NCBI GenBank assembly: GCA_000226015.1
Contig: JH153048.1
Span: forward strand, 252,861 to 316,860
Length of the DNA: 64,000 bases
Source of the DNA: Mnemiopsis leidyi
Lineage: Eukaryota > Ctenophora > Tentaculata > Lobata > Bolinopsidae
Reading direction: 5' to 3'
Made by a program: the position numbers and the translations under genes. Under the pieces are notes generated by a model that searched no databases, had not been told where the DNA came from, and saw only the letters and a program-made list of their open reading frames with translations. Shown here piece by piece: positions 13,529 through 26,800 of the stretch (position 1 is the stretch's first letter; the number at the start of each line of letters is the position of its first letter).

Positions 13529-13555
13529 CACGTGACCATAGCAACCAGTCACGTG
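13529..13555. promoter_or_regulatory. E-box / X-box-like core / E-box composite
   Basis: CACGTG at 13529 and 13550, 21 bp apart, with spacer ACCATAGCAACCAGT. It is third of a group of three similar elements within 440 bp. Confidence 0.55.
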
Positions 13556-14270
13556 AGTGTTTAAACCATCGAGACAGACCTTCTCGGAGGAGAAGGTAGA
13601 AGAGTGAGAGGGTCCCCGTTTTAAACATAGTTTAAAATCATATTATCAGGAGTTTTACACCAGATCAAGTTGAACTATTATCACCTGAACACCAGCCCCG
13701 CTGTTAACGGTTTCTGATCGCGCTGCGAGGATCACCCTTCCTCGAGGTGTTTAAAGAGGTGTCATTAGCTTTACAAGATGGGGGTAACATTTATAGCAGG
13801 CCAGCCCGGTTCATGCCTTCTAGGGGTCGGGCCAGCAGGACACTAGCTTTCATCAGAACTTTGACAGTTAGCTAAATCATCTGTAAGTGATCATCTAAAG
13901 TTTTGTTTAAAAGTATTCCCAGCTCGACGCTAGAAAATTGGAGCTTTATTGCAGTCTATATTGACGTTTTGAACTGAGAGACGGTGTGTTGTGAGAGGGA
14001 GGGAAAAGAGCTGTCAGCGATCATGTCACGTTATCGGCAACCAGTCCATTAATCTTGAAGGACGATTTATTGTGGTTTTAACACCGAATCCAATCACCTA
14101 AAGACTTACCATGCGTTTAAAATCGGGTCAAATATCGAGCCGAAAGGCTTCTTGGCAAGGAGCTATTTAGTGTAAACAGAGAGTAGATGAGGTGTTGAAG
14201 ATTGATTGGGCATTCAGACTGAGACAAGATCATTAACAAGAGCTGGAGAAGCACAGTTTATAGTCACGAG

Positions 14271-14303
14271 TGTGCCACGTGTGTGCCACGTGTGTGCCAC
14301 GTG
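14271..14303. repeat. Triplicated 11-bp E-box unit
   Basis: The unit GTGTGCCACGT is repeated three times head to tail, placing CACGTG at 14276, 14287 and 14298. The spacing is one helical turn. Confidence 0.8.
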
Positions 14304-14654
14304 ACAGTTTTAAGGGCCCCTGATGCCCTACAATATGTGTTATTGTTAATGAAGCCTATGAAAGTGCATGCGATAGCAAATAAACACTGTTTTGAACCCG
14401 TAAAACAACTAAACGTACTTGTGATGGAGATTGTAACTTTATATGTAGAACAAGCTCCATATGTCGACTACCCAACAGTAGGGAGTAGAAATAATCAGTA
14501 ACCTTCTCATCACCGCTAGAATTGAGACAAGATTCTACCGTTCATTTATTGCAAGCACTGCCCCAATTCTAGCGTGTGTACTGAAACTTATCACTGGAAA
14601 ATTCTCTAAAAGTAGCTTATTACTCCTTGTTGATTAGAATTAGCAGATTAAGTA

Positions 14655-14975
14655 GTTTCATTTTGACTAGTTTTTAGGTTAAGTAGTATACTAGTTTGCA
14701 GGTTAAGTAGTTTGCCAGTTTATAAGATAATCAGTATACTAGTTTGCAGGTTTTGTAGTTTACTAGTTTATACTTTGTAGGTTAAGTAGTTTATTAGTTT
14801 GCAGGTTAAGTAGTTTACTAGTTTATAAGTTAATCAGTATACTAGTTTGCAGGTTCTGTAGTTTACTAGTTTATACTTTGTAGTTTAAGTAGTTTACTAG
14901 TTTGTAGGTTACGTAGTTTACGTAGTTTACTAGTACTATGTATTACGTAGTTTAGTGTTTACTAGTTTGTGCCTC
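14655..14975. repeat. Degenerate minisatellite (GTTAAGTAGTTTACTAG-like)
   Basis: Units of about 24 bp built around TTAAGTAGTTTACTAGTTTG are repeated with variation, partly organised in a higher-order unit of about 115 bp (the series with ATAATCAGTATACTAG and TATACTTTGTAG recurs). No coding potential. Confidence 0.8.
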
Positions 14976-16554
14976 CACCCCTAGGTCACGAGAATACTCC
15001 AGTCTGATTTGTCTTGTAGTCACTTACAAGATAATTGTTCACTGACATAATGAAACAATGGGCAGATACTCCCCTGTCTTTGCTCTTTAAGCGGTCATGA
15101 ATACGAAGCTTTGAATAAAGATGAAGATATTCACGGCACCAACCTATACAAAACCCTTCCTGAACTCCAAGAGAACCACAACTTTATCTGAGACTACTGT
15201 CCTAGAATACTTAGTAAGGATTCATTAAGCAGGACTCTAAAAATCCTAACTATGATTGATAGCGAGGTTGGTCCAGCTAAAAAGTCTGAGGCTAATGGCT
15301 GGAGATGCTCGCATGGTCGGAAAACGTCAGTTCTAAGCTTCTAACCAGCGCTGTAAACCTAGATCCCCGTCCCCAGGTCGGCAGACCGACCATTGAAACA
15401 ATCCCCACTCATTCAAAACCTGCTGATTTATTCCAAGCTGTTTTATCCCCGGAGTAACGTCCGCCAATAGGAGGCCGAGGAAATAGTCGCGTGACAGCGC
15501 TGGTCCAATCAGGACGCTCGCTGAGCGTAGACGCGCTCAGACGCCGATCCGATGCAAGATCAAAGAAACTAATTTGCAGCGATTAGAAAACCGTCTGAAG
15601 CCGGGCTTTTAATTGGTTAAATTGGGATTTAATGGGCGGTTCTCAGGACTGGAAACAGTGTGTCAAATACAAGTGAACCAGGGCATAACCACCAAGCTCG
15701 TTTACATATGACCTCCAAGTTAGTTTAAAGTAAACCTACATTGGTAACCAACTCCTGACTAATCACTGTTAATTACTCCCACTTACTGCTAAATCACAAG
15801 GACACGGGTTCATACACGGTTCTGAGGTGGGATCTTTAGTCTACTTTCTGAAACGAGGTGCTGGGATAACAGGTGTTCTTTGACACAACTTACAACTTTA
15901 CAGCTCCGTTTTGACGAGAATTTTGACCTGGGAGGAAAGTTCTTGGAGCTGTGTGTAACCTATTTTAACCAGTCAAGTCTCTGTTTAGGGTTGCCGTCTC
16001 GTTGAAACAAGCAGTGGAACTGAAATAATAGTCACGTGATAGAGGGTAGTCACGTGATGATGTTGACTGTCAGATCCACTCTTCTCAGCTCCAGCTGATC
16101 GTACCCTCCTTACTTGCCTCTAATTCCTTGGGATTAACTTCAAAACGGTTACAATCTGCAATTTCAGTCAAACCTTTGAGACCCACCTTCTTAATCGCCT
16201 GTAATGACTTTAATTCTCATTCTGTTCCGTTAAATCCAGTAATATAAGAGCAGATAGTTATTTGGCGGAACCAAACTCATCGATTGCAGAAACTATTTGA
16301 GTATTTGATAGCCGACCAACCTCGTTTATATTTTGGGTGAATCATATGCTGTGGCCAAATGAGCCTTCTTGAAACGATAGAGTTCGGTGGATGAATGAGC
16401 TTTGCTAAATTACAGTGCTGCAGTAAATGAAGGTAAAAGATTTTAAATTGGCTCGAGTATGGTACATACGATATTGTTATAAGTTCCACTAACTCCATCA
16501 TCAATAAGGATGAGTATGAAAAGTTGTGGCAGGGAAGGAGCCTCTGGCTTGGTG
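14976..16554. other. Noncoding stretch with paired E-boxes near 16.04 kb
   Basis: I see no gene. CACGTG pairs at 16033 and 16051, 18 bp apart, are the only clear motif. A GC-richer patch lies at about 15350-15560. Confidence 0.55.
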
Positions 16555-17030
16555 CTGAATCTAGAAAGTTTTATAGGGACGATACAATGTTCTTTAATCC
16601 GTTGTAAATATTACCCTCTGGAAAGTTTTATTGGGAAGATACAAAGCTCTTTAACCCGTTCTAAATATCACCCTCTAGATAGTTTTATAGGGACGATAAA
16701 AAAGTTCTTAAATCCGTTCTAACTATCACCCTGAGAAAGTTTTATAGGGACGATACAATGTTCTTAAATCCGTTCTAACTATCACCCTGAGAAAGTTTTA
16801 TAGGGACGATACAATATTCTTAAATCCGTTCTAACTATCACCCTGAGAAAGTTTTATAGGGACGATAAAAAGTTCTTAAATCCGTTCTAAATATCACCCT
16901 GAGAAAGTTTTATAGGGACGATAAAAAGTTCTTAAATCCGTTCTAAATATCACCCTGAGAAAGTTTTATGGGGACGGTGCAAAGTTCTTTAACCCGTTCT
17001 AAATATCACCCTCTAGAACTTCCTCAATCT
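16555..17030. repeat. 58-bp minisatellite, about 8 copies
   Basis: Units contain GAAAGTTTTATAGGGACGAT followed by ACAATGTTCTTAAATCCG and a TATCACCCT ending. Spacing measured between adjacent copies is 58 bp. Outer copies are more diverged than central ones. Confidence 0.9.
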
Positions 17031-19260
17031 TCATACACGTGATACAGGCAAGAAGTTATTAAAATTTAATAACGTACATTGATGCAGCCCAATAACTTAT
17101 AACCGCCAGAGTTAGTCCCTCACATCGGCCCCTCTTAAACCCTACCTCCCTTCACGTGACACGATGCTTTCTGACGGACTCAATTTAAATTGATCTCACT
17201 CAAATTGGCAGTAATTACTTTTTTATTAACCTCCAATGACTCTGTTCTGGCTGGTTCTGTGGGAGAAGAGTGTGACATGATAAAGTGTTCCCACAACTCA
17301 CAAATACGAACAATAGACTGGCTACAATCTGTCTAAATCAGAATGCAATAACTTTACCTAACGAGTTCCGATCATCACCGGAAATTGCAGGTCCGAACTA
17401 TATTGCGGGCTGGCGTCGGCGTGTGTTGAGAATTTGTCTGAAATGGTCACGTGATGAGTACTTTAGCTGGGTGAGACTGTTCTGAACGAGGATATTGGGA
17501 ATAACTGGCACGCGTAAACTGCTTAAACAACCTTACAGAATCTAGTGGCTGTTCCTTGATAGAAAGGAATAAGAAACTTAACAATTTTGATTATCCAAAA
17601 TTTGGTTGAATATGAATACTCCTTTTTGAAAGTGTGAGACGAAAGTATTCAGCGAATCACTCGGTAAAGAACTTCTTTGCAACACCTCGGTAGCTTTAGG
17701 ACATCTGCAAATGTAATCTTAACAATTTCTACCATTTTCAAGCCCCAGGATCGAGTAGTCTGTGTGTCAATAAAGCTGAAACCTCATATTTTCCACCATT
17801 TTCAGGCCTTTACTCGAACAATTTTCATGTCAATAAATCCCTCCAACCTTCCATTTTCAAATGTAACGCTTGTCATGGTTGCATGTCGACCAGTTTTCCC
17901 CGATGTCGTGAAGGTGTCGTGGCAACATGATTACCAATTTCACGTCAATTTGTCAAAACGCTCCGAAACCAGTTCTGATTTACATTCTAAAACGTGCTTC
18001 GTCAGCTGTTTTTTCATTTCCCTGACATTTATCTCCACCGTATATTAAATTTTCTAGTGAAATTTTTGAAATTGGCATCCTCATTTTGGCATTATTGAAA
18101 CTCTAGCGGCACGGATTATGAAACGGAATTATTTTTGCAGCCTCTAAAAATTTTATTGGAAAATATGGCTCTATTATAATATGCATTTTGGAACAGGTAA
18201 CGGTTTTCATGCAATTACATGGCATAAAATAGGTCTCAAGTCTCAACTAACCTTACAGACATTCCTGTTGGTTGTTCAGATTCTTAAATACCTGCGTTTA
18301 CAAAGAATTAGACTTTAAGATGTGGTTATTACAAAACATTACTTTTCACAAGATGAAATGAGGAGAACTTGAGGTCTGCAATTTGTATCACAAGATCCCA
18401 GACTTTGCTATTTTCTGTGTCAAGTCTATGTTTATACTCATACTTTCCCTCAAAAAACTTTCCAAAGAAAAGTTAAAGTTTGTCTCCATCCTTACACTTC
18501 ACACAATAGCCGAGTCATTATTTCTTTATTTCATCCTGCCCTACAAAAGTCCAGATAAACCCTTTGTCGCTCGGTATTGTTTTACCTGCCGGACCAGCCT
18601 TACTTTCTATTGTTTTGTTGTTCAGCCTTTAACGGTTGTTCACGTGGCCCCTCGCCCCTTCCTCAGCAAGAGATTAGGGCGTTGTAAAGTTGTAATTGTT
18701 AGTGTAAAGGTATCCAAAACACACAGAATAACGTTACATGTGTAATAGAGCACAAGCAGCGATTTTGGGGAATTTAAGTCTATTTAAACATATCTATTAT
18801 CTAAGATCAATATTAGGAAAAATTACAATGTAAGTTTCTGAATGACGTATCTTATTGGCGACTACTCATATTCCTGAACAAGCTATCGGTATCATGTCCC
18901 CTTAAAAGTTTAATCATATCCACCCGCCAGAGGTTTATTTTGGGATTTAAAACGAAAATAGAGCACCGTACTTCAAAGAGAAACACAGTTTAAAGGAATA
19001 AGCAATATTTCTAAATGTTGAACCTGTCTGAATAATTGTGTTGTAGGCTAAAAGTTCAACTGCTATAATAATGGATAAACTGAAAGCAATTTTAAAGATT
19101 CAGCTATTGCACGTACGGATCTAAACCAATCACCAGAAGAAATAACTTTTTTAGGCCAGACGGATCCATTTTTCCAAATTCTTAAAACATATATCTTTCT
19201 CGCCTTTAAATCCCCTAGTCTTTACTCGAAATAATCAAATGCCTGTTGATAAAACAACCG
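17031..19260. other. Noncoding stretch
   Basis: Open frames of about 120 codons at 17677-18048 and 18383-18745 show no recognisable domain and have the composition of AT-rich intergenic DNA. E-boxes occur at about 17036, 17153, 17448 and 18640. Confidence 0.5.
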
Positions 19261-19265
19261 GTACA

Positions 19266-20488
19266 GCCCTACCATGAAGTGTCTTACCTACAGTCCTACC
19301 ATGAAGTGTCCTACCTACAGTCCTACCATGAAGTGTCCTACCTACAGTCCTACCATGAAGTGTCCTACCTACAGTCCTACCATGAAGTGTCCTACCTACA
19401 GTCCTACCATGAAGTGTCCTACCTACAGTCCTACCATGAAGTGTCCTACCTACAGTCCTACCATGAAGTGTCCTACCTACAGTCCTACCATGAAGTGTCC
19501 TACCTACAGTCCTACCATGAAGTGTCCTACCTACAGTCCTACCATGAATGTCCTACCTACAGTCCTACCATGAAGTGTCCTACCTACAGCCTACCATGGA
19601 ATGTCCTACTACAGTCCTACCATGANNNNNNNNNNNNNNNNNNNNNNNNNNNNNNNNNNNNNNNNNNNNNNNNNNNNNNNNNNNNNNNNNNNNNNNNNNN
19701 NNNNNNNNNNNNNNNNNNNNNNNNNNNNNNNNNNNNNNNNNNNNNNNNNNNNNNNNNNNNNNNNNNNNNNNNNNNNNNNNNNNNNNNNNNNNNNNNNNNN
19801 NNNNNNNNNNNNNNNNNNNNNNNNNNNNNNNNNNNNNNNNNNNNNNNNNNNNNNNNNNNNNNNNNNNNNNNNNNNNNNNNNNNNNNNNNNNNNNNNNNNN
19901 NNNNNNNNNNNNNNNNNNNNNNNNNNNNNNNNNNNNNNNNNNNNNNNNNNNNNNNNNNNNNNNNNNNNNNNNNNNNNNNNNNNNNNNNNNNNNNNNNNNN
20001 NNNNNNNNNNNNNNNNNNNNNNNNNNNNNNNNNNNNNNNNNNNNNNNNNNNNNNNNNNNNNNNNNNNNNNNNNNNNNNNNNNNNNNNNNNNNNNNNNNNN
20101 NNNNNNNNNNNNNNNNNNNNNNNNNNNNNNNNNNNNNNNNNNNNAGTGTCCTACTACAGTCCTACCATCAAGTTGTCCTACCTACAGTCCTACCATGAAG
20201 TGTTCTACCTACAGTCCTACCATGAAGTGTCCTACCTACAGTCCTACCATGAAGTGTCCTACCTACAGTCCTACCATGAAGTGTCCTACCTACAGTCCTA
20301 CCATGAAGTGTCCTACCTACAGTCCTACCATGAAGTGTCCTACCTACAGTCCTACCATGAAGTGTCCTACCTACAGTCCTACCATGAAGTGTCCTACCTA
20401 CAGTCCTACCATGAAGTGTCCTACCTACAGTCCTACCATGAAGTGTCCTACCTACAGTCCTACTATGAAGTGTCCTATCCTTCTTCTG
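19266..20488. repeat. 27-bp satellite array interrupted by an N gap
   Basis: A 27-bp unit containing CCTACCATGAAGTGTCCTAC and ACAGT is repeated almost perfectly about 13 times before and 12 times after a gap of 519 N (19,626-20,144). The unit is a multiple of three and lacks stops in several frames, so long artificial open frames cross it on both strands. Edge copies near the gap have small deletions, as at a collapsed assembly region. The true length is unknown. Confidence 0.97.
19626..20144. other. Assembly gap (519 N)
   Basis: A run of N inside the 27-bp array. The size may be an estimate. Confidence 0.99.
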
Positions 20489-20714
20489 AGTGGTACAATC
20501 CCAAGTATAATGTTGAAGTTTCCCCAACTTTGCATCTTGTCAATAATTCACCTAGACATTGAACTGACAATTAACCCCTTAACCCCCTCCCTTCAAGAAC
20601 AAGAGTTATTTCTGCGCTGCTTTTTATACTTCCCTACAATAACCCAGCTTTTAGGGATGGTTGTGAAGTATAGTGGTATAGTTATGTGATACACAAAGTG
20701 ATAACTGACAGATA

Positions 20715-20790
20715 CGATGCCGTGACGTCTGTCTTTATGATCGATCTCTCAGCCGCTTGTTCGAGTCAGGATTTAACCCGTCCTTAATCG
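20715..20790 (+). repeat. tRNA-like (SINE-head) fragment
   Basis: GATGCCGTGACG is followed about 50 bases later by TTGTTCGAGTC, a degenerate pol III B-box. The same lead phrase and B-box recur at 20830-20905 and 33963-34010, suggesting a worn tRNA-derived family. Confidence 0.3.
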
Positions 20791-20829
20791 ACTTTATTTA
20801 ATTTCTGTGGTCAAGCAATACTGAAGTTT

Positions 20830-20930
20830 AGTGCCGTGATGGCAAAATTTGTAGACTAGTTAAAAAACAAATCGCCATTGAAAATCGCTGGTTCAAGTCT
20901 CAGCCGAGTTTTATTTCAACATCTGATTTA
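20830..20930 (+). repeat. tRNA-derived SINE-like fragment
   Basis: AGTGCCGTGATGGCAAAATT (A-box-like) is followed by GGTTCAAGTCTCAGCC, a good B-box with part of a T stem. The spacing of about 55-60 bases suits a tRNA head. No tail or target-site duplication was found. Confidence 0.4.
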
Positions 20931-23780
20931 TGATCCAGACAACTCAATCTCATATATCTTGAAACAATCCCGACTCGTTAGCTCGTTAATTTTAAGTTTA
21001 ATTTTCGGCACCTGATGATGAATTGCACCTGTCTAGTCAATAATTGAAGGGTTTAGTTTGCTAGAAAAATTGTTAAGGATATTGGGGAAATTGAAAATTC
21101 TATTTTGGATGATGCAGAAAGTTTAGTTGGAAAACTTAAACAGTTACAAATCCAAATCATGTGATGTTGAAAAATCGTCCTGATTCGTGGAGCTGCATCG
21201 CTTTCGAGATTGTCGAAAGTTTTAGAAATTCCGACCAGACTTAACTACTACAAAGTTAAGTAGCAGCTTCTTATTCACCGATATCGAGGATCAAGATATT
21301 GTCTCCTAATTTTAATTGTTCTTCAAGTATTGCTCATCTGATGGCAAATTATGTTGAGCTTGTAGAGTTTAAAGTTAAGTTCTAGCGGAGAATTTCGCTT
21401 CAAAATTCAAATTCAACATCATTAAACATTGCTAGATTCAAGGTGATGTTTTTATATTTCACATTCTCCCAATTAATAAACAATTCCATGCTTGCAGCTT
21501 AAGAGTTCTCCTCAAAAAACCTCCATGAAATTACAACGTCCATCCTGTCTCCAGTAATCTCGGTGTCTAAACTCCAAGATTCCGTGATCACTACCTTTTC
21601 TAGTACTCTCCTGTAGCACAACAATTACTCAAATTTAGGGAGGCTAAATCCTCGAGCAATTACCCTAAATGCAGCTCTGCACGACACATATTTTTCAACC
21701 AAAAAGTGGGTTAATTTAGAAAACGACAAGCATGCAGATGACACTCTTCAAAGAACATGTGCGAGTCTCCGCGTGTTGTGTTTTCTCTGAATCGCCGGAA
21801 TTCGCTCCCAAAGTATGCTTTTATTTAACCATTTGCATTCTAAAATCGTTTTGACAAATTGTTCCAAATTTGAGTGTTATTACTTTATTGTGCTGAAGAT
21901 GGTGTGATGTTAAGATGTGAGTTTAAGTTGGAATATTTGCTGGAATTGTTCTGGAAGTGTCATAACGGGCGTAATCCGAGTTTTCTTCGCTTTCAGGCGG
22001 TCTTTTTTCACTTCGAGGATACTTCCAGACGAGAATGATTGCCTCTGAGCGGGGCTGAAAATGTTCATAAAATTGGTCAATTCCAACTTCATAAGTTAAT
22101 CTACCCCCATCTAAAATATCAGCAATGTGATTGCACAGAGCAGCGCAGGATGAAATCACTAGTCAAACAGCTGCCTAAAGCGTGGATGATTCACATTGAT
22201 TAAAGTTCAGATGTTTTCACCTTGGAAACAACATGTCCCAATTCTACATTGCGTCAGGTAAACTTTATCAGTCCCTCAATGGTTCATTGTGCAGTGTGGA
22301 GCTATTTTTAGCGCCAGGTCAATGTCGAGGTAAAACAAAGTGGAGGTTAAAACGAGGGGGTTGACGGTGGTGAATAATTGGACCTCGTTTGGTGAGGGAG
22401 AACGAACCGTTTAACCGTTTTAAATTTGTTGAACTTCGCAATCTTAAACAAGGTGAATTGTTGAACTCGTAGAATTGCAATTTAATCTTCAACATGGCAC
22501 TCCAATAAAATTCAGATGTGGCGACCGAGAGTTTCAATTTTTGTACTCTGGTATAAATTTAGGCCGACAGAAAATACTTATTTGTAGTTGGATAGCAGTT
22601 GGTCCTTTTTCACTGGGTTAATCTTGTTGGATAAGCAAAATAGAATGAATATCTTCAGAACCTGTTGAACTGGCACAAATACCTAAATTTTACTACAGTC
22701 CGGTATTTAAGTTTTACAAATAAATTTTTCGGAAACGGCAACTGCACTTATTTCCTGAAATAATTCTCTGAACTAACTTTCGGACCTTTTTTTGGGCATT
22801 CATGTATTAAATACCTGAGGATTCAGTCCGCAAACTCAAACCTTGACCTTTTTACAGGGATTTAACATGTAGAGCATCTTATACATAGAGTATCTCATAA
22901 ATAGCAGTAAGTGTAACTAAGCATACTTCAGAATCCATGCGCTTCAGTAAACGACTTAACACGGAAATAATTTTAACGTTTCTGGAAGTCTAGCCTGGAT
23001 TTTATTTCCTTGGATTGCAAATGCCAGGAAACACTAGCTAAACTTTGTTTCAATTGGCCAGCAGAAATTGAAACAGTTTTCTCAAATTTAGTTAACGGCC
23101 ATCCGAAAATTAGTGCTTGAACTATGTGTATCCTCACTAATCACCGATAAACTTATGGGACCAGCTGGAACGTCTAATTTTCATTTCTTTTTCATCTCCA
23201 GCTAAAAATCCAAGTTACTCATCTCAGATTTCCTGTAAGTTTTCAAAGTGCTGGCCCAACATTCCCTCTCACAACTTAGTCTCTTTAATCACTCCAGCGA
23301 ATGAAAACAATCGCGCTTGTAATTACAAAAACCGTGTGATATAAGAATATTAGAGTGTTAGAGTGTTAGAGTGTTTGCACTCTTCTGAAAGTGAAAATTA
23401 CACGATATGTGAGATGTAGAGGTGATGGACGGTTGGAGGAAGGTCTCATGGGAAGGTTTAAGTCATCAAAACGTAGTTAGAACAGGAATGTCGAGGGTCA
23501 GGTGACTGGGCCGTCGTTCGGGGGATCTGTTGACTGCTCCCAGTTCTAGAAACTCGTTTAGAGATCACGAGGTTACTCACATGAGCTTTACTGAACGTTA
23601 ACCCTGCTCATCTATCCCACGAAATCAACCTGACCAAATCAATTTAGGAGATCATTTCATTGTTACCGTGTTAAACAGTTCTTAATAAGCCATCCAGGTT
23701 CATTGGCCTTTATTGAACATGTTCAAATAGAAGGTGGTAACTTTGACCATCTTCAGATGATTTGTTAAGTCATCCAGATG

Positions 23781-23820
23781 GAAAGGTCACGTGATCCGAG
23801 GAAGGTTGGTCACGTGACAG
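23781..23820. promoter_or_regulatory. Paired E-boxes
   Basis: GGTCACGTGATC (CACGTG 23788) and GGTCACGTGACA (23811) lie 23 bp apart. The spacer has no clear X-box core. Confidence 0.4.
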
Positions 23821-26800
23821 GTCCCTGTAGAAACGTGGAGCTGTGTTGGAGCGACAGACCTGTTCAATCCAGGTTGTAAGCCGGAGTAAGACTTGTCAGA
23901 TCTGCCAACAGATACTCAATAATGGGATGTTAGAGTGGGACATGTTCATTGTGTGATTATCTTCACGCCTTCTCCATTACAGCTTATCGGTGTGTTCCTT
24001 AATTCAGGGGGGGGGGGATATTGTTTTTGTACAAGGAGGGTTACTTAGAGCTTTACAGAAGTGTACAGAAGATGAGAAACAGTTTAGCTTAGTAGAACTG
24101 GGATGAACATAATCTTAAATAAAAATATACTAAAATATAAATTAAAAATAGAGTTATTAAAAGAGAAGCTGTTCACTCGATAAGCTCAGCTCAATTGAAA
24201 AATCTAGTTTATCTAATCACCGGTGATTTACCACAATTATGCTTTTATCCTCTTAAATCAATCAAATCTATATAGTAAACAGCTGATTGAAACAACTCAT
24301 TTTGTATTTCATTTTTCAAACCTATTTCAGATGGCTGAAATTATCCAATGCTGCACAACCGAGCTATAGCAGCTAGCTAGTAGCTTTACTTTAGCTAGCT
24401 AGTTGTTATATGGGAGCTATCTTTTAGCTAACCCGCAACTCTTTCAGCTCGTGACTGCGTAAACTCAGCAGTGCAAGTCATGCAGATCTGGAGCTACAAG
24501 AGCACGTATAATGGGACAACTATCCAATCTAAGTGATAGAAGACAAAGAAAGAGGGAGAAATAATCTCTTATATGTAGACAAAACCAGGTACTTCAACGT
24601 TCTAATCAAGATTCTCCAAATTCTCAACTTCTGTCACATTACCAAATAGAGGGTACAGTGTGCCGGACCCCCTTTCTCTGGAGACATACAAGACCCCCAA
24701 CCTCTATCTGTTATGCTAATATCTTAATGAGCTAATGAGGTGGTCGTGGTCACGTGCACATTGTGAAGAACACACATCTCCTAAATGTAAGAGAGTTTCA
24801 GTCCTAAATATAATGAGCTGGATCTCTCTCAGCCTCTCTTGTTTCTCTTAAGCCACATTTGGTTCTGAACACAAGCACCGCTCCCATAATGGTCCACTTG
24901 AAAACAATGCCGCGCGGAGTTTTCTACCCTGATTGGTCAGTTGGAGTGAGAATGCAGACTTATGATTGGTCGGTGCTGCCTTGTTAAACGTGAAGGCAAA
25001 GTTTTGTTTTCTGAGCAAGCATTGCTATCTCGACCAGCCAATCGCAATGGTTTGTCTTCGTTTCTGTAGCGGTCATCCACCAATCACTACCCGCCTAGTC
25101 GTAATTCTTAATCAAGTGCTGTAAAGTTTTCGATCAAGGACGCATCAAAGCTTCCGAAACACAGTTTAAAAACCGATTTGTCAGATATAATCGGGCCATT
25201 AGGAGGAGCCAAGATTTTCATTTTAGCGTCACGGTTCATTTTACCCCTCATTAAGTCGGTTAATCGAGCCTCTAATTGAGCACGTGGTCACTCCATCTGC
25301 TTGTTTAAAGAGATTTAGAAACATCCAAGCAGGCTCACATCGGTCTAATTATTCTGTCAACTGTCAAGACTCCCGCTTTCTCAGCCAATCGGATCCTTTC
25401 ATTTAATCACGGGATCACTCATATCCAATCACGTTATTTCATTTTTGTCTTACCCACAGCTAATTCCGGTATGTGGTAGATTCTCACAAGTGTAAATTTG
25501 AATTGTGGGAAGAGGAGGGAGATACGTTAAAGAATCTTAACAATGTGCTAGTGTCCTGCACTTCCTCACTCTTATTGAGGATATCTCGGTAATGGAGGAG
25601 GAAGAGGGTGAGAGCAAGGAGGATAACTTCAAGTAGGACCTCTAACAATGACTCAATCTCCCCAAACTAACAATGTCTCACTCTACCACAACTAATCGCA
25701 CGTTCTTTGCACGATTAATTTTCATTTCTGCCCCATTTGATGGAGAGAGGCTATTGAAATATCAATTTAAAGAGCCATTGTTGGTTCATTGAACCACTTG
25801 CCGGATCTTGTTAATATTCATCACTGCTTTCAATTGGTAGGGAGGACGGGAGACCACGTTTCAGTTAATAATTTAATGAATGAGTCATTCTAGTGCAAGC
25901 AGGAGGGGCTTGACAATAGATTTTTATTCACCAGTCTCAGGACCTTTACCTTTCATTATATTAATTTGTCTCTGTGACAATAGGTGCAGCAATTAAGGTT
26001 TGAATTTATGATAATTCCCCACAACTAACAGAGAGTACGGCTGACGCCAGGGTCCTCTCGGCAGCGCTTTAATTCCCAACACGCAGGGAAACTGACTCGT
26101 TGTATAGCCATAAAGATTGAGATTAAGAGAGATTTCTATTGTTAATCGTGTCTAAATTCACTGGTCTAAGTGCGGTCAACTGTTCTGTGACAGAGCCCGG
26201 AGAGAATTTCTTTCTACTAGAAGTAGAAGCAGGTTGATTAGAATATTTCTCTGGCAGTGTAGGGAACTGAGTGATGGTAAAACTACAAGGGAACCGAGTG
26301 ATGGTAAAACTACAAGTTTTCGAATTTCTTATTGAAATAGTAGTATTTAAAAGCAAATCTTCCAACTCAAGGGGCTGTATCTTCCATCTGTAATTAGTAG
26401 GGATTGTTCTAGGGCTCTATTTCTCCCATGAGTAAATTATTCTCTAAAGGACATTCCAGACCGGTCGCCACAGTAAAATATAATTTTTTAGATTTCTCGA
26501 GCAATGGCAAAGAAAGCTCATTTCCATTAAGCCGAATAAATAGATCCCCGGATAAGATCAGATGGGTAGGTCTGGGGTAACAGAAAAGGTCTAAGTGCTT
26601 TAACTTATTTACGGCTGATGGGTTAAACAAAACGGTTATTCGATGAATTATCTTGCTCCTTTTCCCCACTATTCTCCAGTCCCAGAGTAATGGCTCAGAA
26701 CAAGATAAAAGGTGCGATTTCACGGAACAGGCTTTTAATCTTGTAGCACCAGCGGGCATATGGCAGTGTGCATGGAGAGTAATCCAGCCTATCCATCGGA

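Larger units (their letters stand above)
8912..14640. other. Gene-poor region rich in CACGTG elements
   Basis: No supported coding sequence. CACGTG sites lie at about 9501, 9683, 9796, 10588, 10605, 11497, 11649, 11670, 11734, 13115, 13135, 13310, 13331, 13529, 13550, 14276, 14287 and 14298, many as pairs. An 11-base G tract occurs at 10985-10995 and a TATATAAA at about 12949. No clear AATAAA was seen soon after the IRF2BP-like stop codon. Confidence 0.6.

Noticed and set aside
17677-18745. Two 120-codon frames as genes
   Set aside because: Composition matches translated AT-rich intergenic DNA and there are no splice partners, domains or signal peptides.
19266-20488. CRISPR-like regular repeat
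   Set aside because: Units are head to tail without spacers and the genome is eukaryotic; it is a satellite.
19246-20689. Open frames of 100-438 codons on both strands at 19.2-20.7 kb
   Set aside because: They are produced by a stop-free 27-bp tandem repeat and pass through N; no start context or domain supports a gene.
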